Source of the DNA: CAZWRV01 sp964636325
GTDB lineage: Bacteria; Verrucomicrobiota; Lentisphaeria; Victivallales; GWF2-50-93
DNA: 46,045 nt
Direction of reading: 5' to 3'
Assembly: GCA_964636325.1 (NCBI GenBank)
Contig: CAZWRV010000047.1
Span: 1-46,045 of the forward strand
Shown: positions 1 through 8,286 of the stretch, in pieces
Layout of the letters: each line of letters starts with the position of its first letter
How positions within the stretch are numbered: the stretch's first letter is position 1
Program-made: the position numbers and the translations under genes
Notes under the pieces: model-generated
What the model was told of the DNA's origin: nothing
What the model saw: only the letters and a program-made list of their open reading frames with translations
Database searches by the model: none

Positions 1-729
1 AGCGTCGGCGCGCACACGGTGAACATGGATGAGGCGCAAGCCATCACGGCTACAGCGGCGGCGGGCTACGAGTTCACCGGATGGACCGCCACCGCGGGCG
101 CGGCGGTCGCGGACACCGACGCCGCAAGCACCACCGCAACCCTCTCCGCGGACGCCACCGTGACTGCGAACTTCGCGGAAGTCGCCAACCCCGTCACGCT
201 CACGATGGCCGTCAGCCCGGCGGACGGCGGAACGACGACGCCAAGCGTCGGCGCGCACACGGTGAACATGGATGAGGCGCAAGCCATCACGGCTACAGCG
301 GCGGCGGGCTACGAGTTCACCGGATGGACCGCCACCGCGGGCGCGGCGGTCGCGGACACCGACGCCGCAAGCACCACCGCAACCCTCTCCGCGGACGCCA
401 CCGTGACTGCGAACTTCGCGGAAGTCGCCAACCCCGTCACGCTCACGATGGCCGTCAGCCCGGCGGACGGCGGAACGACGACGCCAACCGTCGGCGCGCA
501 TACGGTGAACAAGGGCGAGGCGCAGGCCATTGCTGCGACAGCGGCGGCAGGCTACGAGTTCACCGGCTGGACCGCCACCGCGGGCGCGGCGGTCGCGGAC
601 ACCGACGCCGCAAGCACCACCGCAACCCTCTCCGCGGACGCCACCGTGACTGCGAACTTCGCGGAAGTCGCCAACCCCGTCACGCTCACGATGGCAATTA
701 TTCCAGACAACTGCGGGACAACAACGCCT
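1..729 (+). repeat. Three tandem 243-bp coding repeats
   Basis: The period is exactly 243 bp (81 codons). The codon after GTGAAC falls at 25, 268 and 511 in successive copies. Copies one and two appear identical over most of their length; copy three differs at a few bases, for example AAGGGC replacing ATGGAT. A fourth unit from about 730 to 925 is diverged. Near-identity at synonymous sites implies recent amplification or gene conversion, and more copies may lie left of the window. Confidence 0.93.
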
Positions 730-2103
730 ACTGCCGGTTCCGCCACCGACATAAATGCCGGAGACCCCACGCAAATCACTGCGACCGCGGCCAGCGGCTA
801 CATGTTCAAATCCTGGTCGGCATCGCCTTCCGGGAATGCGGATTTCGCAGATGCTTCGTCCGCGAGCACCACTGTAACGCTATCCGGGAATGCGTTCGTC
901 ACTGCGAATCTCGCAGAAGAAAGGCTCGGTGCCGGCGGTAACGAGGAGAGCGAGTCAAACCTCGACTCCGCAGGCATCCGATGGAAAAGAGTTCCCCAGG
1001 ATTTCAAGGCTAGCGAGGCACCCGGCGGTGTTCCCAACACAATGATCAGGAACATGATGGACGGAAAGGTTCTGGCCGCACAACAAAAGGGTATTCAAGT
1101 CTACGGAATCATCAACCCCGCCTACGAAAATTCATACGAATGGCCCACTGCCGAAACGGTCGCCGCCGTTCTCGCCTATTTCGCGGAACGATACGACATG
1201 GACGGAGTCAATGACCTTTCTGGCCTCAAGTACCCGGTCCGCTACTGGGAGATATGCAACGAATACGAGTCCAATCCGATCAACCCCGATGATCCCAACT
1301 GGAAGTGGAAGGGGCTCTCAGAGGCGGACTACTTCGAATACTGCCAGCAGGCTCAGGCCGCCCTCAAAACCGCCTTTTCAGGCGCGGCATTCTCTTCTGG
1401 CGCAATCGTTGAAAAGCCGAACGACGGATTCAAGTATCTGATCAACAACGGATTTTCGCCCGACTTCATCTCCTTCCACAGCTACCAGCCGGGCTTCAAC
1501 ATCTCGCAGTTGAAGACGGAACTGGCCGCGCTTAGCATCTCAGGCATCCCCGTCTTCATCACCGAAGGCGCCTTCTATTCCAACCAGGACGGCGGCACAA
1601 GTGCCACTCAGGTCTCCAACGCAAAATGGATGGCGCAGACTTATCCCGACGCCTTCGTCAACAACTTCCAGAAACTGATCTATACTGAGATGACCACGAA
1701 TCCCATGTGGACGGACGCCAACCTCATCTGGATGGCCATGATCGAGACAGACGGCACAAAAAGACCCAACTACCACACGCTTAAGAAGATGAATGAGATG
1801 ATCGGATACTTCACATCATCCGAGGAGATCGACACCGGCGACGAAACGAAGCGCATCTGCAAGTTCACGAATCCCGGCGGCGGAATCGTCTACATCGCAT
1901 GGACCACGTCCGAATCCGGCGCGCAGATTACACTGGGCGGACTCGGCACCGTAAGCTCCGTGACAGTCACCAATACGCTACCCGACACCTCCGGCGACGA
2001 GGTCGTGGAGCCGGTGACTTTCAGCAGCACGACAGCAAGCGTAACAGCCGGATCCGCCATAATCACACTCCCAGACGACACTCCGGTATATGTGACATAC
2101 TGA
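1..2103 (+). CDS. Repeat-containing clan GH-A glycoside hydrolase, 5'-partial
   Basis: The reading frame is open through the left edge, so the N terminus, including any signal peptide, is missing. About 300 residues at the start are copies of an 81-residue unit with a GYEFTGW core and an ANFAE end, resembling divergent InlB-type B-repeats (bacterial surface repeats). Three copies are nearly identical in DNA and a fourth is diverged. From about residue 315 (counting from base 1) there is a TIM-barrel glycosidase domain. YWEICNE (Glu421) has the form of a clan GH-A acid/base, and VFITEG (Glu522) that of the nucleophile. A short beta-rich C-terminal domain follows. The family could be GH39 or GH5-like; I cannot decide. 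It is probably a surface or secreted polysaccharide hydrolase. It faces the zinc-ribbon gene convergently, with a long inverted repeat between them. Confidence 0.75.
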   Translation, partial: SVGAHTVNMDEAQAITATAAAGYEFTGWTATAGAAVADTDAASTTATLSADATVTANFAEVANPVTLTMAVSPADGGTTTPSVGAHTVNMDEAQAITATAAAGYEFTGWTATAGAAVADTDAASTTATLSADATVTANFAEVANPVTLTMAVSPADGGTTTPTVGAHTVNKGEAQAIAATAAAGYEFTGWTATAGAAVADTDAASTTATLSADATVTANFAEVANPVTLTMAIIPDNCGTTTPTAGSATDINAGDPTQITATAASGYMFKSWSASPSGNADFADASSASTTVTLSGNAFVTANLAEERLGAGGNEESESNLDSAGIRWKRVPQDFKASEAPGGVPNTMIRNMMDGKVLAAQQKGIQVYGIINPAYENSYEWPTAETVAAVLAYFAERYDMDGVNDLSGLKYPVRYWEICNEYESNPINPDDPNWKWKGLSEADYFEYCQQAQAALKTAFSGAAFSSGAIVEKPNDGFKYLINNGFSPDFISFHSYQPGFNISQLKTELAALSISGIPVFITEGAFYSNQDGGTSATQVSNAKWMAQTYPDAFVNNFQKLIYTEMTTNPMWTDANLIWMAMIETDGTKRPNYHTLKKMNEMIGYFTSSEEIDTGDETKRICKFTNPGGGIVYIAWTTSESGAQITLGGLGTVSSVTVTNTLPDTSGDEVVEPVTFSSTTASVTAGSAIITLPDDTPVYVTY

Positions 2104-2135
2104 AGCTCTGATGCGGACTTGAACGGGTATTACTG

Positions 2136-2176
2136 GTAAATATTCAGTGAACTACGCCCTTCCACTGAATATTTAC
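2136..2176. terminator. Inverted repeat between convergent genes, likely bidirectional terminator
   Basis: The arms GTAAATATTCAGTG (2136-2149) and CACTGAATATTTAC (2163-2176) are perfect 14-bp inverted complements separated by 13 bases. The element sits between the stop of the repeat/glycosidase gene and the convergent zinc-ribbon gene, touching the latter's stop codon. On the minus strand its loop reads GAAGGGCGTAGTT, which nearly recurs in the hairpin at 3854-3884. There is no long T-run, so the terminator role is inferred from position. Confidence 0.6.
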
Positions 2177-2409
2177 TGCTGCTTCTTGAGCTTGGCTTGT
2201 ATGGAGTCCAGCTTTTCCCTTGTATATGCGAACTCGTGTCCGCAGTGGGGACACTTGTAGTTGCTCAGCCCCGTAATATCAACATCCTTGCGGGGCTTCA
2301 ACCCTTCCGCCTCCTTGAACACCTTCCCGCAGTCCTTGTTGAAGCACAGGATCAGCCGTTCCCCCCCCTTGCCCTTGCCAGATCCGAAAATCTTCTCCCA
2401 AAAACCCAT
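2173..2409 (-). CDS. Small zinc-ribbon protein (78 aa)
   Basis: This short cytoplasmic protein has two cysteine pairs, CFNKDC (C-x4-C) and CPHC (C-x2-C), separated by about 30 residues, consistent with one zinc ribbon. A basic, glycine-rich stretch precedes it and a lysine/glutamine-rich helix ends it. I chose the ATG at 2409 (MGFWEKIFGSG) because an AGGAGG lies six bases upstream; the frame is open further upstream but without a comparable site. Zinc ribbons of this size can bind nucleic acid or proteins, and nothing in the sequence shows which. It is monocistronic, converging on the glycosidase gene. I do not recognise a named family. Confidence 0.7.
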   Translation of the reverse strand: MGFWEKIFGSGKGKGGERLILCFNKDCGKVFKEAEGLKPRKDVDITGLSNYKCPHCGHEFAYTREKLDSIQAKLKKQQ

Positions 2410-2532
2410 GGCATGCCTCCTTTCATGAGAGTTGACGCCATATTGTTTTGCGATATCGATCAAATCCGCATTTCACCGCTGCAATCAAAACTTTTAAGAG
2501 ACTGGCCGTCTTGCAGATGGAAAACTGCGAAT

Positions 2533-2550
2533 TCCGAATTCGAATTCGGA
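2533..2550. repeat. 18-bp perfect palindrome built from GAATTC
   Basis: TCCGAATTCGAATTCGGA equals its own reverse complement. It lies in the 336-bp gap between the divergent zinc-ribbon and YbhN-like genes, about 125 bp upstream of the former. It could be an operator or a chance product of a short GAATTC repeat. No other structure in this gap convinced me. Confidence 0.5.
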
Positions 2551-2745
2551 TTCAAGCATCGACTTAATTTAAATCCTATGTGAGGAATGTCAATGCCTTG
2601 CTTTTCATGCGCCGGAGGAAAAAGATTCCCCATTTCATCCCTATTCTATGGCTTGCCTGAACTTCATAATCTCCTTCATCGGCTCCGGTTTTGAGTTTTG
2701 AAATTGGCTCATTAAGTTATCGTCCCAAAACAATTGGAGCAATTG

Positions 2746-3780
2746 ATGGAACCTGCTGTAAGCGGCATGAAACAGGCGGGCAAACTGCGCTCCGTTCTCT
2801 GGTTCGTCGCCAGGATAGCGCTCGCAGCCGGAATCATCGCCTGGATCGTCCACGCCAACTTCGCCTCGATCGTCTCTTCGCTCAAGTCCATTAAGCCGGG
2901 CTGGCTTGCCGCGGCCCTCGCCCTCTACATCGCCCATCTCTTCGCATGCGCCTGGCGCTGGAAGATGCTCCTCCACGTCCAGAAGATCGGAATCCGCTTC
3001 AGCGAGGCATTCACCCTCATGATGACCGGCATATTCTTCTCCCTTGTGATACCGGGCGGAGCGCTCGGAGGAGACCTCGCGAAGGCCGGCTTTCTGGCTT
3101 CAAGGACGCCGAAGGGGGAAAAGCTCAAGGGCGTCTTCACAATCCTCATCGACAGGGTCATCGGCATGATATCGCTCTTTTCCCTGGCGGGCATCCTCGG
3201 ACTTCTCTCCTGGAAATTCCTCTCAGGGCTTTCAGGCGTCCTCGAACTGGCGGTCTACGCCCTTCTATTGGGATGCGCAGGCGGACTCGGTTCGGTAGTC
3301 GTCCTCCTTTTCCACCGCCAGCTCGCGAATTTTCCATACGTCCCCAGGCTGATCGCCCTCGCTGACAGCCTGACAAAAGGATCTCTGTCGGCGATGATGG
3401 AAGCCCTCGACGACTTCCGCTCCGAATACTGGACGCTTGCAAAGTGCATCCTGATAAGCGTGGTCCTTGTCCATCTTAATATTGCCGTCGCCATCCTGTG
3501 CATCGGCTACGGCATGGGCATCGGAGATGCCTCCGAAAAGCATTTCATATTGTCGGCTGTCCTCGGCAACGCCGCAGGGACAATCCCGCTGACCCCCTCC
3601 GGAGTCGGAACCAGGGACGTGGTCATGATGACCCTCCTGAAGGCGACCGGCGTGACGGAGCAGGCCTCGGCAATAACTCTCGTCTATACGTCCATCGTCC
3701 TCATCGTCAGCTTCGCGGGCGGCATCTTCTTCGTCTTCATGAAAAGATATCCTCCGTCATCCGCTCTTGATTTCCGCTAA
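2746..3780 (+). CDS. YbhN/MprF-type (UPF0104) integral membrane protein
   Basis: This is a 344-residue polytopic membrane protein of the lysylphosphatidylglycerol synthase transmembrane-region family, which includes MprF flippase domains, YbhN and archaeal AglD-like proteins. Several hydrophobic segments are visible from the N terminus on. Family-like motifs include the SLVIPGGALGGDLAKA region near residue 100 and the GTIPLTPSGVGTRD region near residue 285, with conserved glycine, proline and aspartate in the membrane. Only the flippase-type half is present; there is no lysyltransferase domain. Members are proposed to move lipids or polyprenyl-linked sugars. I prefer the ATG at 2746 with GGAG six bases upstream over the in-frame TTG at 2734. 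No partner gene is adjacent, so the substrate is unknown. Confidence 0.8.
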   Translation: MEPAVSGMKQAGKLRSVLWFVARIALAAGIIAWIVHANFASIVSSLKSIKPGWLAAALALYIAHLFACAWRWKMLLHVQKIGIRFSEAFTLMMTGIFFSLVIPGGALGGDLAKAGFLASRTPKGEKLKGVFTILIDRVIGMISLFSLAGILGLLSWKFLSGLSGVLELAVYALLLGCAGGLGSVVVLLFHRQLANFPYVPRLIALADSLTKGSLSAMMEALDDFRSEYWTLAKCILISVVLVHLNIAVAILCIGYGMGIGDASEKHFILSAVLGNAAGTIPLTPSGVGTRDVVMMTLLKATGVTEQASAITLVYTSIVLIVSFAGGIFFVFMKRYPPSSALDFR

Positions 3781-3853
3781 GATGAAGGATATATTCAACA
3801 TTTCCCTGCAGTTTCCGCCTCATGCCGCCTTCTGCAGGACGCCTTTAAGTATT

Positions 3854-3884
3854 AATTCAGCAAAAGGGCGTAGTTTGTTGAATT
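3854..3884. terminator. Stem-loop with conserved loop downstream of the membrane-protein gene
   Basis: Arms AATTCAGCAA (3854-3863) and TTGTTGAATT (3875-3884) form ten pairs including one G-U, closing the loop AAGGGCGTAGT. The same loop text occurs in the 2136-2176 element read on the minus strand, with different but paired stem bases. It lies 74 bp after the stop of the membrane-protein gene and just before tRNA-Val, so termination or RNA processing is plausible. An alternative pairing of AAAGGG with CCCTTT (3889-3894) exists. Confidence 0.5.
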
Positions 3885-3906
3885 CATACCCTTTCACCTG
3901 CGGCAG

Positions 3907-3983
3907 GGGCGCTTAGCTCAGTTGGCTAGAGCACTTGGTTTACACCCAAGTTGTCGGGGGTTCGAGTCCCTCAGCGCCCACCA
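3907..3983 (+). tRNA. tRNA-Val (anticodon UAC), CCA encoded
   Basis: A full cloverleaf can be drawn. The acceptor stem pairs GGGCGCT with AGCGCCC (seven pairs). The D arm is GCTC/GAGC. The anticodon stem CTTGG/CCAAG encloses a TTTACAC loop whose anticodon is TAC, reading GUA (valine). The T stem GGGGG/CCCTC holds the TTCGAGT loop. Discriminator A and CCA are in the DNA. The gene is intact, although integrase debris follows about 120 bp downstream, as expected of a tRNA 3' end used as an attachment site. Confidence 0.95.
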
Positions 3984-4101
3984 ACTATATTCGTATCTTC
4001 CTTTGCTATAATGGTTTATATATATTCCGTCAGGCCCGGTCAAGGCCTTTTTCCCGCAACTGCTCCAGTTTTGCTCCAGAAACGACCGAAAGGGGTGGTG
4101 T

Positions 4102-4488
4102 ATGAGGAAGAAGTTGCCGTGCCTAGACCAGAGGGGGGAGACGTATTATTTCAGGATTGTGGTGCCAGCTCCGCTGCGGCGGATTTTGGGAAGGAAGGAG
4201 ATACGGCGGAGCCTTGAAAATCCCGACTTGAATTCCGCCGCGGCCATGGTTATGTTTCTGCGGGGAAAATATAAAAGTCTGTTCTTGGATCTACAGATGG
4301 GAAAAATAACTGACGAGCAGATAGCCGCCCTCGCGGAGCAAGATTTTGCTATCAACCTCTACAATGACGAGCTGGCAAGGCTCCGCGGAGGTCCGCGCAC
4401 GGACGATCAGGTCAGGCGCGAGTTGTCCTTCCTGTACGAGCTGCTTGCGATATTCCGCGCCAAGCTCGTAGCCAATGATCTAGCCTGA
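4102..4488 (+). pseudogene. Truncated tyrosine recombinase/integrase, N-terminal part only
   Basis: The 128 residues begin with MRKKLPCLDQRGETYYFRI and RRSLE, the layout of the N-terminal SAM-like/DUF6538-like segment of phage-type integrases (beta strands, then tandem-conserved arginines). A helical part follows and then an early TGA. The whole catalytic domain with its R-H-R-Y residues is missing; complete relatives are several hundred residues long. Its place just downstream of an intact tRNA-Val in the same orientation is typical of an integrase of a tRNA-targeted island. A G-rich ribosome site precedes the ATG. A small excisionase-like DNA-binding protein is a less likely alternative. 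Confidence 0.6.
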
Positions 4489-4518
4489 ATTATTCATAAA
4501 AATCGTGAAAATATCTGT

Positions 4519-4590
4519 GGAACCTTTTATAAGATGTTGGTGTCTAATATGTTATGTCTCTAAAAAACCAACAAAACAGCGAAAGGTTCC
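4519..4590. repeat. Short inverted repeat at the left edge of the IS1380 remnant
   Basis: GGAACCTTT (4519-4527) and AAAGGTTCC (4582-4590) are perfect 9-bp complements just before the transposase reading frame. They may include or lie near the left terminal repeat of the element. No matching right end is visible because the 3' end of the element seems deleted. Confidence 0.35.
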
Positions 4591-4592
4591 AA

Positions 4593-5736
4593 AGTTGAAA
4601 AAAGATACAGACGGACAGCTGGAATTCAAGTTCAAGGGCTGCAGGAGGATCGAAGCGGTGTTCGACGAGCCCGAGGTGACTGGCGACTTCGGGGCCGTCC
4701 TGATGAGGGCGGTGGAGGAGAGGGAGAAGATTGTGGCGATGTTGGCCGGCAAGATCGAAGACGAGCGGAACAAAGTCCTACGTGGAGCACGGGCTGCGGG
4801 AGATGCTGATGCAGCGCGTGTTCCAGATAGCCTGCGGCTACGAGGACGCCGACGACTGCGACCACATGAGGGGCGACGCCGCTCGCGAGCCAGCCCACGA
4901 TGACGCGGCTTGAGAACGCGGTGTCGGTGCGCGACCTCCTGAGGATCGCCTACGGCTTCATCGACCACTTCATGGACTCCTACGACAGGGAGCCGGAGAT
5001 GATAGTCGTTGATGTGGATCCGACGGCGAACACATGCCACGGGTGCCAGCAGCTTTCGCTGTTCAACGCGTTCGAGGACGAATACTGCCTGATGCCGTTC
5101 CATGTCTCTACGAGGGGCTGAGCGGGAAGTTCATAACGGCGATGATACGTCCGGGGAAGACGCCGACGGACAGGGAGATACTGTCGCTGCTCAAAAGGCT
5201 GATAAGACGGATAAGGAGCCGGTGGAAGAACGTCGTCATAGTCTTCCGCGCCGACTCGCACCACACGAAGCCTGCGGTCATGGACTTCCTGGAGTCGAAC
5301 GGGATTGAATATGTCACCGGCCTCGGCCCGAACGCCGTGCTTGAGAGGCAGTTCGGGCAGGCCGCGCCGCGTCATATGCCGGGCCGAGGCGTCGGCGGCC
5401 GGCGTGGATATGCGGTTCATCGTGACCAGCTTCGAGGACGCCCAAGCAACATATCTTTACGAGACGGCCTACTGCGGACGCGGAAAGATGGAGCTCATGA
5501 TAAAGGACCACAAGGTCGCGCTGAAGTCGGACAGGACAAGCTGCAACAAGGCAACGGCCAACCAGTTCAGGCTCTTCCTGCACTCGGCGGCGTACGTGCT
5601 CATGCATTCGATGCGTTCGGAGGCGCTCGCCGGAACAGGACTTGAAGGCGCGCAGTTCGACACGATAAGGCTGAGGCTGCTGAAAGTCGGGGCAAGGGTT
5701 GAGGCCATGAAGCGGAAGATTCGCTTCCACGCTTGA
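4593..5736 (+). pseudogene. IS1380-family transposase, multiply frameshifted
   Basis: Pieces of one transposase are spread over three reading frames, in order. They are: KFKGCRRIEAVFDEPEVTGD; EHGLREMLMQRVFQIACGYED; LENAVSVRDLLRIAYGFIDH with IVVDVDPT; a piece containing VIVFRADSHHTKPAVMDFLE; and a piece containing YCGRGKMELMIKDHK. These match the layout of IS1380 DDE transposases, including the Y-x2-RG-x2-E signature, so the candidate D, D and E residues are all still present. At least four frame changes are needed, near 4790, 4890, 5110 and 5390. The last 20 or so family residues and the right terminal repeat are missing, and the text runs straight into a LarA-like fragment. It is therefore inactive unless some frameshifts are sequencing errors. 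Confidence 0.88.
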
Positions 5737-6235
5737 CAAGCCCTTGAAAAAGGTCGTCGTCCATCTCGACTCCGAGGAGTTCAAGAGTACCTGGCTCGGA
5801 AACAAGTCCGTCTACAGGACACGCATGGCGATCGCCGACGGCGGCGAACTCATAGTCCTCGCGCCGGGACTCAAGGAGTTCGGCGAGGACAAGGAGATCG
5901 ACCGTCTCATCCGTAAATACGGTTACCGCGGAACTCCTGCGACCCTTGCGGCCGTCAAGGCCAACGACGAACTCAGGAAGAACCTGAGCGCCGCCGCGCA
6001 TCTCATCCACGGATCGAGCGAGGGCCGCTTCAAGATCACCTACTGCCCCGGACCGAAGATGCCCCTCGAAAACATCCGCGCCGCAGGATTCGACGCAGAG
6101 CCGTTCGAGAAAATGTCGAATAAATACGAACCGGCCAAGCGCAAGGACGGATTCAACAAGGTCGGCGGCGAGGAAATCTTCTTCATCAGCAATCCCGGCC
6201 TCGGCCTCTGGGCCCTTAAGGACAAGTTTGTCTGA
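5711..6235 (+). pseudogene. LarA-like lactate racemase, C-terminal fragment
   Basis: The frame translates as TLDKPLKKVVVHLD, then EEFKSTWLGNKSVYRTRMAI, GGELIVLAPG, RKYGYRGT and LSAAAHLIHGSSEGRF, and ends FISNPGLGLWALKDKFV. This matches the C-terminal domain of nickel-pincer-dependent lactate racemase-like proteins (LarA/DUF2088). Family members are about 420 residues; only about 170 are here, and the N-terminal cofactor-binding domain is absent. The frame has no convincing start: the first candidate is TTG at 5744, without a ribosome site. It abuts the truncated IS1380 transposase, so one deletion seems to have removed the end of the IS and the start of this gene. The fragment cannot be an active racemase. 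Confidence 0.75.
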
Positions 6236-6921
6236 ACATTAAGCTGAGACAAACACTTGCTGGATGACTCTATCTGTCCGCCTTCGCAAGGCCTGCCGTT
6301 ACCTGCCCCTCTATCAAAGCCTCCGGGGGGCGTCGTAGCCGGAAGAAGGCGGGTTTTCATCCCGCCGTTGCCGCAGCGAAGACCGGCCTGCCATCCAAAG
6401 CCGCCGTGCGCAGCAGGGGGCAAAGGATGGCGGAGAGGGCGGGATTCAGCCGTTAGGTTTCTTTCCTGACTGCAGCAAGCTGTTGTTATTCATTGACTTC
6501 CAAGGAGATAACCCGCTCCACTTTCCCATTTTGGATATGTCCATAAGTGCCTCCATGGTAACGGGTAAACTGTCTCCAATATATCAGTATCAGGTTTTCT
6601 GGGAGTTTTTAAGCTGGCGGGGCTGAGGGCGGAAAAGTCCACCTTTTTGTGGGCGGAATTATGGTGAGAGGGGGGTAATGTGCAGTATTTTCGGCGGATT
6701 TTGGCTGGGGCTGCCAGGCTTGGTTTAATGCTTCAAAATGTGAACCCGGGTTCACTTTTCGGGGCCACCGACCTCAAAGTGCAGGAATTCAGATTGTGCG
6801 AAGGTATGCAGAAAAGCCCCCATCCGGCATATTTTTCACGTAGCGGCATGTTTGACTCCATCTATAAATAGAGTATTATTAATGCAGATATTAATGATAA
6901 TATACATGTTAAAGGGACAGG
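6236..6921. other. 686-bp intergenic region with palindromes
   Basis: I find no supportable gene here. It contains a hairpin (GGCGGG 6348-6353 with CCCGCC 6361-6366), a GC-rich stretch ending near 6460, a 16-bp palindrome at 6740-6755, and an AT-rich stretch from 6865 to 6905 that probably carries the promoter of the next gene. A 63-codon open frame at 6680-6871 has no coding character I can recognise. Confidence 0.6.
6740..6755. promoter_or_regulatory. 16-bp perfect palindrome, operator-like
   Basis: GTGAACCCGGGTTCAC is self-complementary with a central CpG. The symmetry resumes outside one mismatch (AAA on the left, TTT on the right). The central-CpG form is common among operators of LacI-type regulators. 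It lies 167 bp upstream of the 6922 gene. The regulator is unknown, and the two regulators in this window are GntR-type. Confidence 0.45.
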
Positions 6922-8286
6922 ATGAAACTTGAAAGCCGTCGGATGAGATTGGCGTTCTGCGAGGAGACAGCCCAGATCGCCAGCATCGACAATCTCCTCG
7001 CCGGAGAAAGATATATGGTTGAGGGCGAAAAATTCCGGATCGAAGCGGATGAGTTCGTAGTAGACTTTGGCGACTGTGTCCTAGAGTCAGCGGAAATCAG
7101 CGGCGATCGTGTCCTGCGGGCGCAGTACCGGTTCGAGGAGATGGCCATTGATGTCGTTTACAATCTCAGGGATCATTTCATAGAAAAAAGCGTTTTGCTC
7201 AAGAGTAGGCGGGATTACACGCTGCGGAAGGTGTTTGTCAGCCGACCGCATTTCGCGGCGGAGATGCTTACAGGCATCGTGCCCTACCGCTACCAGCACA
7301 ACGCCACATATTTCGGACGGACGCTGGCCGGCGGATTTTATGCCGGGATGGAGCTGCCCTTCGACACATCCTTCCTCGACGGGGATCGGATCCAACTCTC
7401 CTATCGTCCTGGATTGAAGGTGAAAGCCGACGAATGCTTCGAATGCGAGCCTGCCTACTTCGGGATCTACAAGCTCGGCAAAGACGAATCTGTACTTAAC
7501 GGGGAGATGGAGGGCGGCAGTTTCCGTTATCTTCCGCTGCAGTCGGAAACCGAAGCAATGGTCGCAATGGTGTCGGCCATACTCGGCCCTCCAAGGCACG
7601 GGCCGACGTCGGTCTTTGCCACGCTTGCAGCCGGGGCGGTCCGCCTGTGGACGACCGAAGATGAAAGCGGAGAAGTCGTGAACATGACCGGAATTCCCGG
7701 ACAGCCGACAAACGTGACATACGGCGATAAGATCCGCTACTGGGCGCGACTCCGCCGGAACCGGCAGTTCTGCCCCCACTATCTCGACCAAGCGTATTTC
7801 TTCGTTAACGTCGGCGGCGGCGGAGAGACCAAGGCACCATGGAGCGGCGAGAATCTTGAATATGCCTTGCTGAGCGCAATTTCAGCGTCACCGAACCAAT
7901 GTTATTTCAGCGGTCCTGTGGATGCGATTCCCAAAGGTGATAGGGCGATAATTCGCAGATGGCTGGACTGGAGCCGTGAAAATTCGAATTACCTCATGGT
8001 CCGCCGTGACCTGGCCGACTGGCCTTCCGCGGGGAAGACGGACGGTTCGGCGCATATCGTCAATGATCGAGGATTCATCTTCCTTTTCAATCCCAATGCC
8101 GCACCCATGAAATCGAGATTCATTCTCTCCGAAGAGTGCATAGGCATCAACGGTTCCTGCGGCAAATTCACGATCACCCAACATTATCCGCCCTCTGGGA
8201 TGAAACGGCACGCCTCATACTGCGCCGAACTGGAATGGGAACTGCCGCCGTTCAGTTCTATTATTGTTGAAATCGTTCCCTTATGA
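6922..8286 (+). CDS. Glycosidase-related beta-sandwich protein, possibly lacking its catalytic barrel
   Basis: The 454-residue cytoplasmic protein has no signal peptide. Residues 1 to about 300 look like beta-sandwich domains of large glycosidases. The final 150 residues, with GDRAIIRRWLDWSRENSNYL, VRRDLADWP and DGSAHIVNDRGFIFLFNPN, resemble the end of GH36/GH27-like enzymes where the barrel closes and a C-terminal sheet follows. The expected central (beta/alpha)8 stretch seems absent or very short, so it may be a binding or structural protein, or derive from an internal deletion. AAAGGGACAGG precedes the ATG. It begins a plus-strand series of sugar genes. The family assignment is from memory of motifs and uncertain; the reading frame itself is convincing. 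Confidence 0.6.
   Translation: MKLESRRMRLAFCEETAQIASIDNLLAGERYMVEGEKFRIEADEFVVDFGDCVLESAEISGDRVLRAQYRFEEMAIDVVYNLRDHFIEKSVLLKSRRDYTLRKVFVSRPHFAAEMLTGIVPYRYQHNATYFGRTLAGGFYAGMELPFDTSFLDGDRIQLSYRPGLKVKADECFECEPAYFGIYKLGKDESVLNGEMEGGSFRYLPLQSETEAMVAMVSAILGPPRHGPTSVFATLAAGAVRLWTTEDESGEVVNMTGIPGQPTNVTYGDKIRYWARLRRNRQFCPHYLDQAYFFVNVGGGGETKAPWSGENLEYALLSAISASPNQCYFSGPVDAIPKGDRAIIRRWLDWSRENSNYLMVRRDLADWPSAGKTDGSAHIVNDRGFIFLFNPNAAPMKSRFILSEECIGINGSCGKFTITQHYPPSGMKRHASYCAELEWELPPFSSIIVEIVPL

Noticed and set aside
1..729. Possible CRISPR-like array
   Set aside because: Repeats are 243 bp, in frame and coding, with no short repeat-spacer pattern and no cas genes.
66..779. Repeated minus-strand and alternative-frame open frames across the tandem repeats
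   Set aside because: They recur with the 243-bp period because the GC-rich repeat is open in several frames. Only the frame giving the repeat domain continues into a glycosidase.
2641..2976. Minus-strand frame of 111 codons
   Set aside because: Most of it is antisense to the membrane-protein gene. Its last 30 codons look protein-like but have no start signal of their own.
4007..4012. TATAAT just after the tRNA as promoter of the integrase remnant
   Set aside because: No -35 element at the proper distance.
6680..6871. 63-codon frame
   Set aside because: Spans the 16-bp palindrome, has no ribosome site and an unprotein-like composition.
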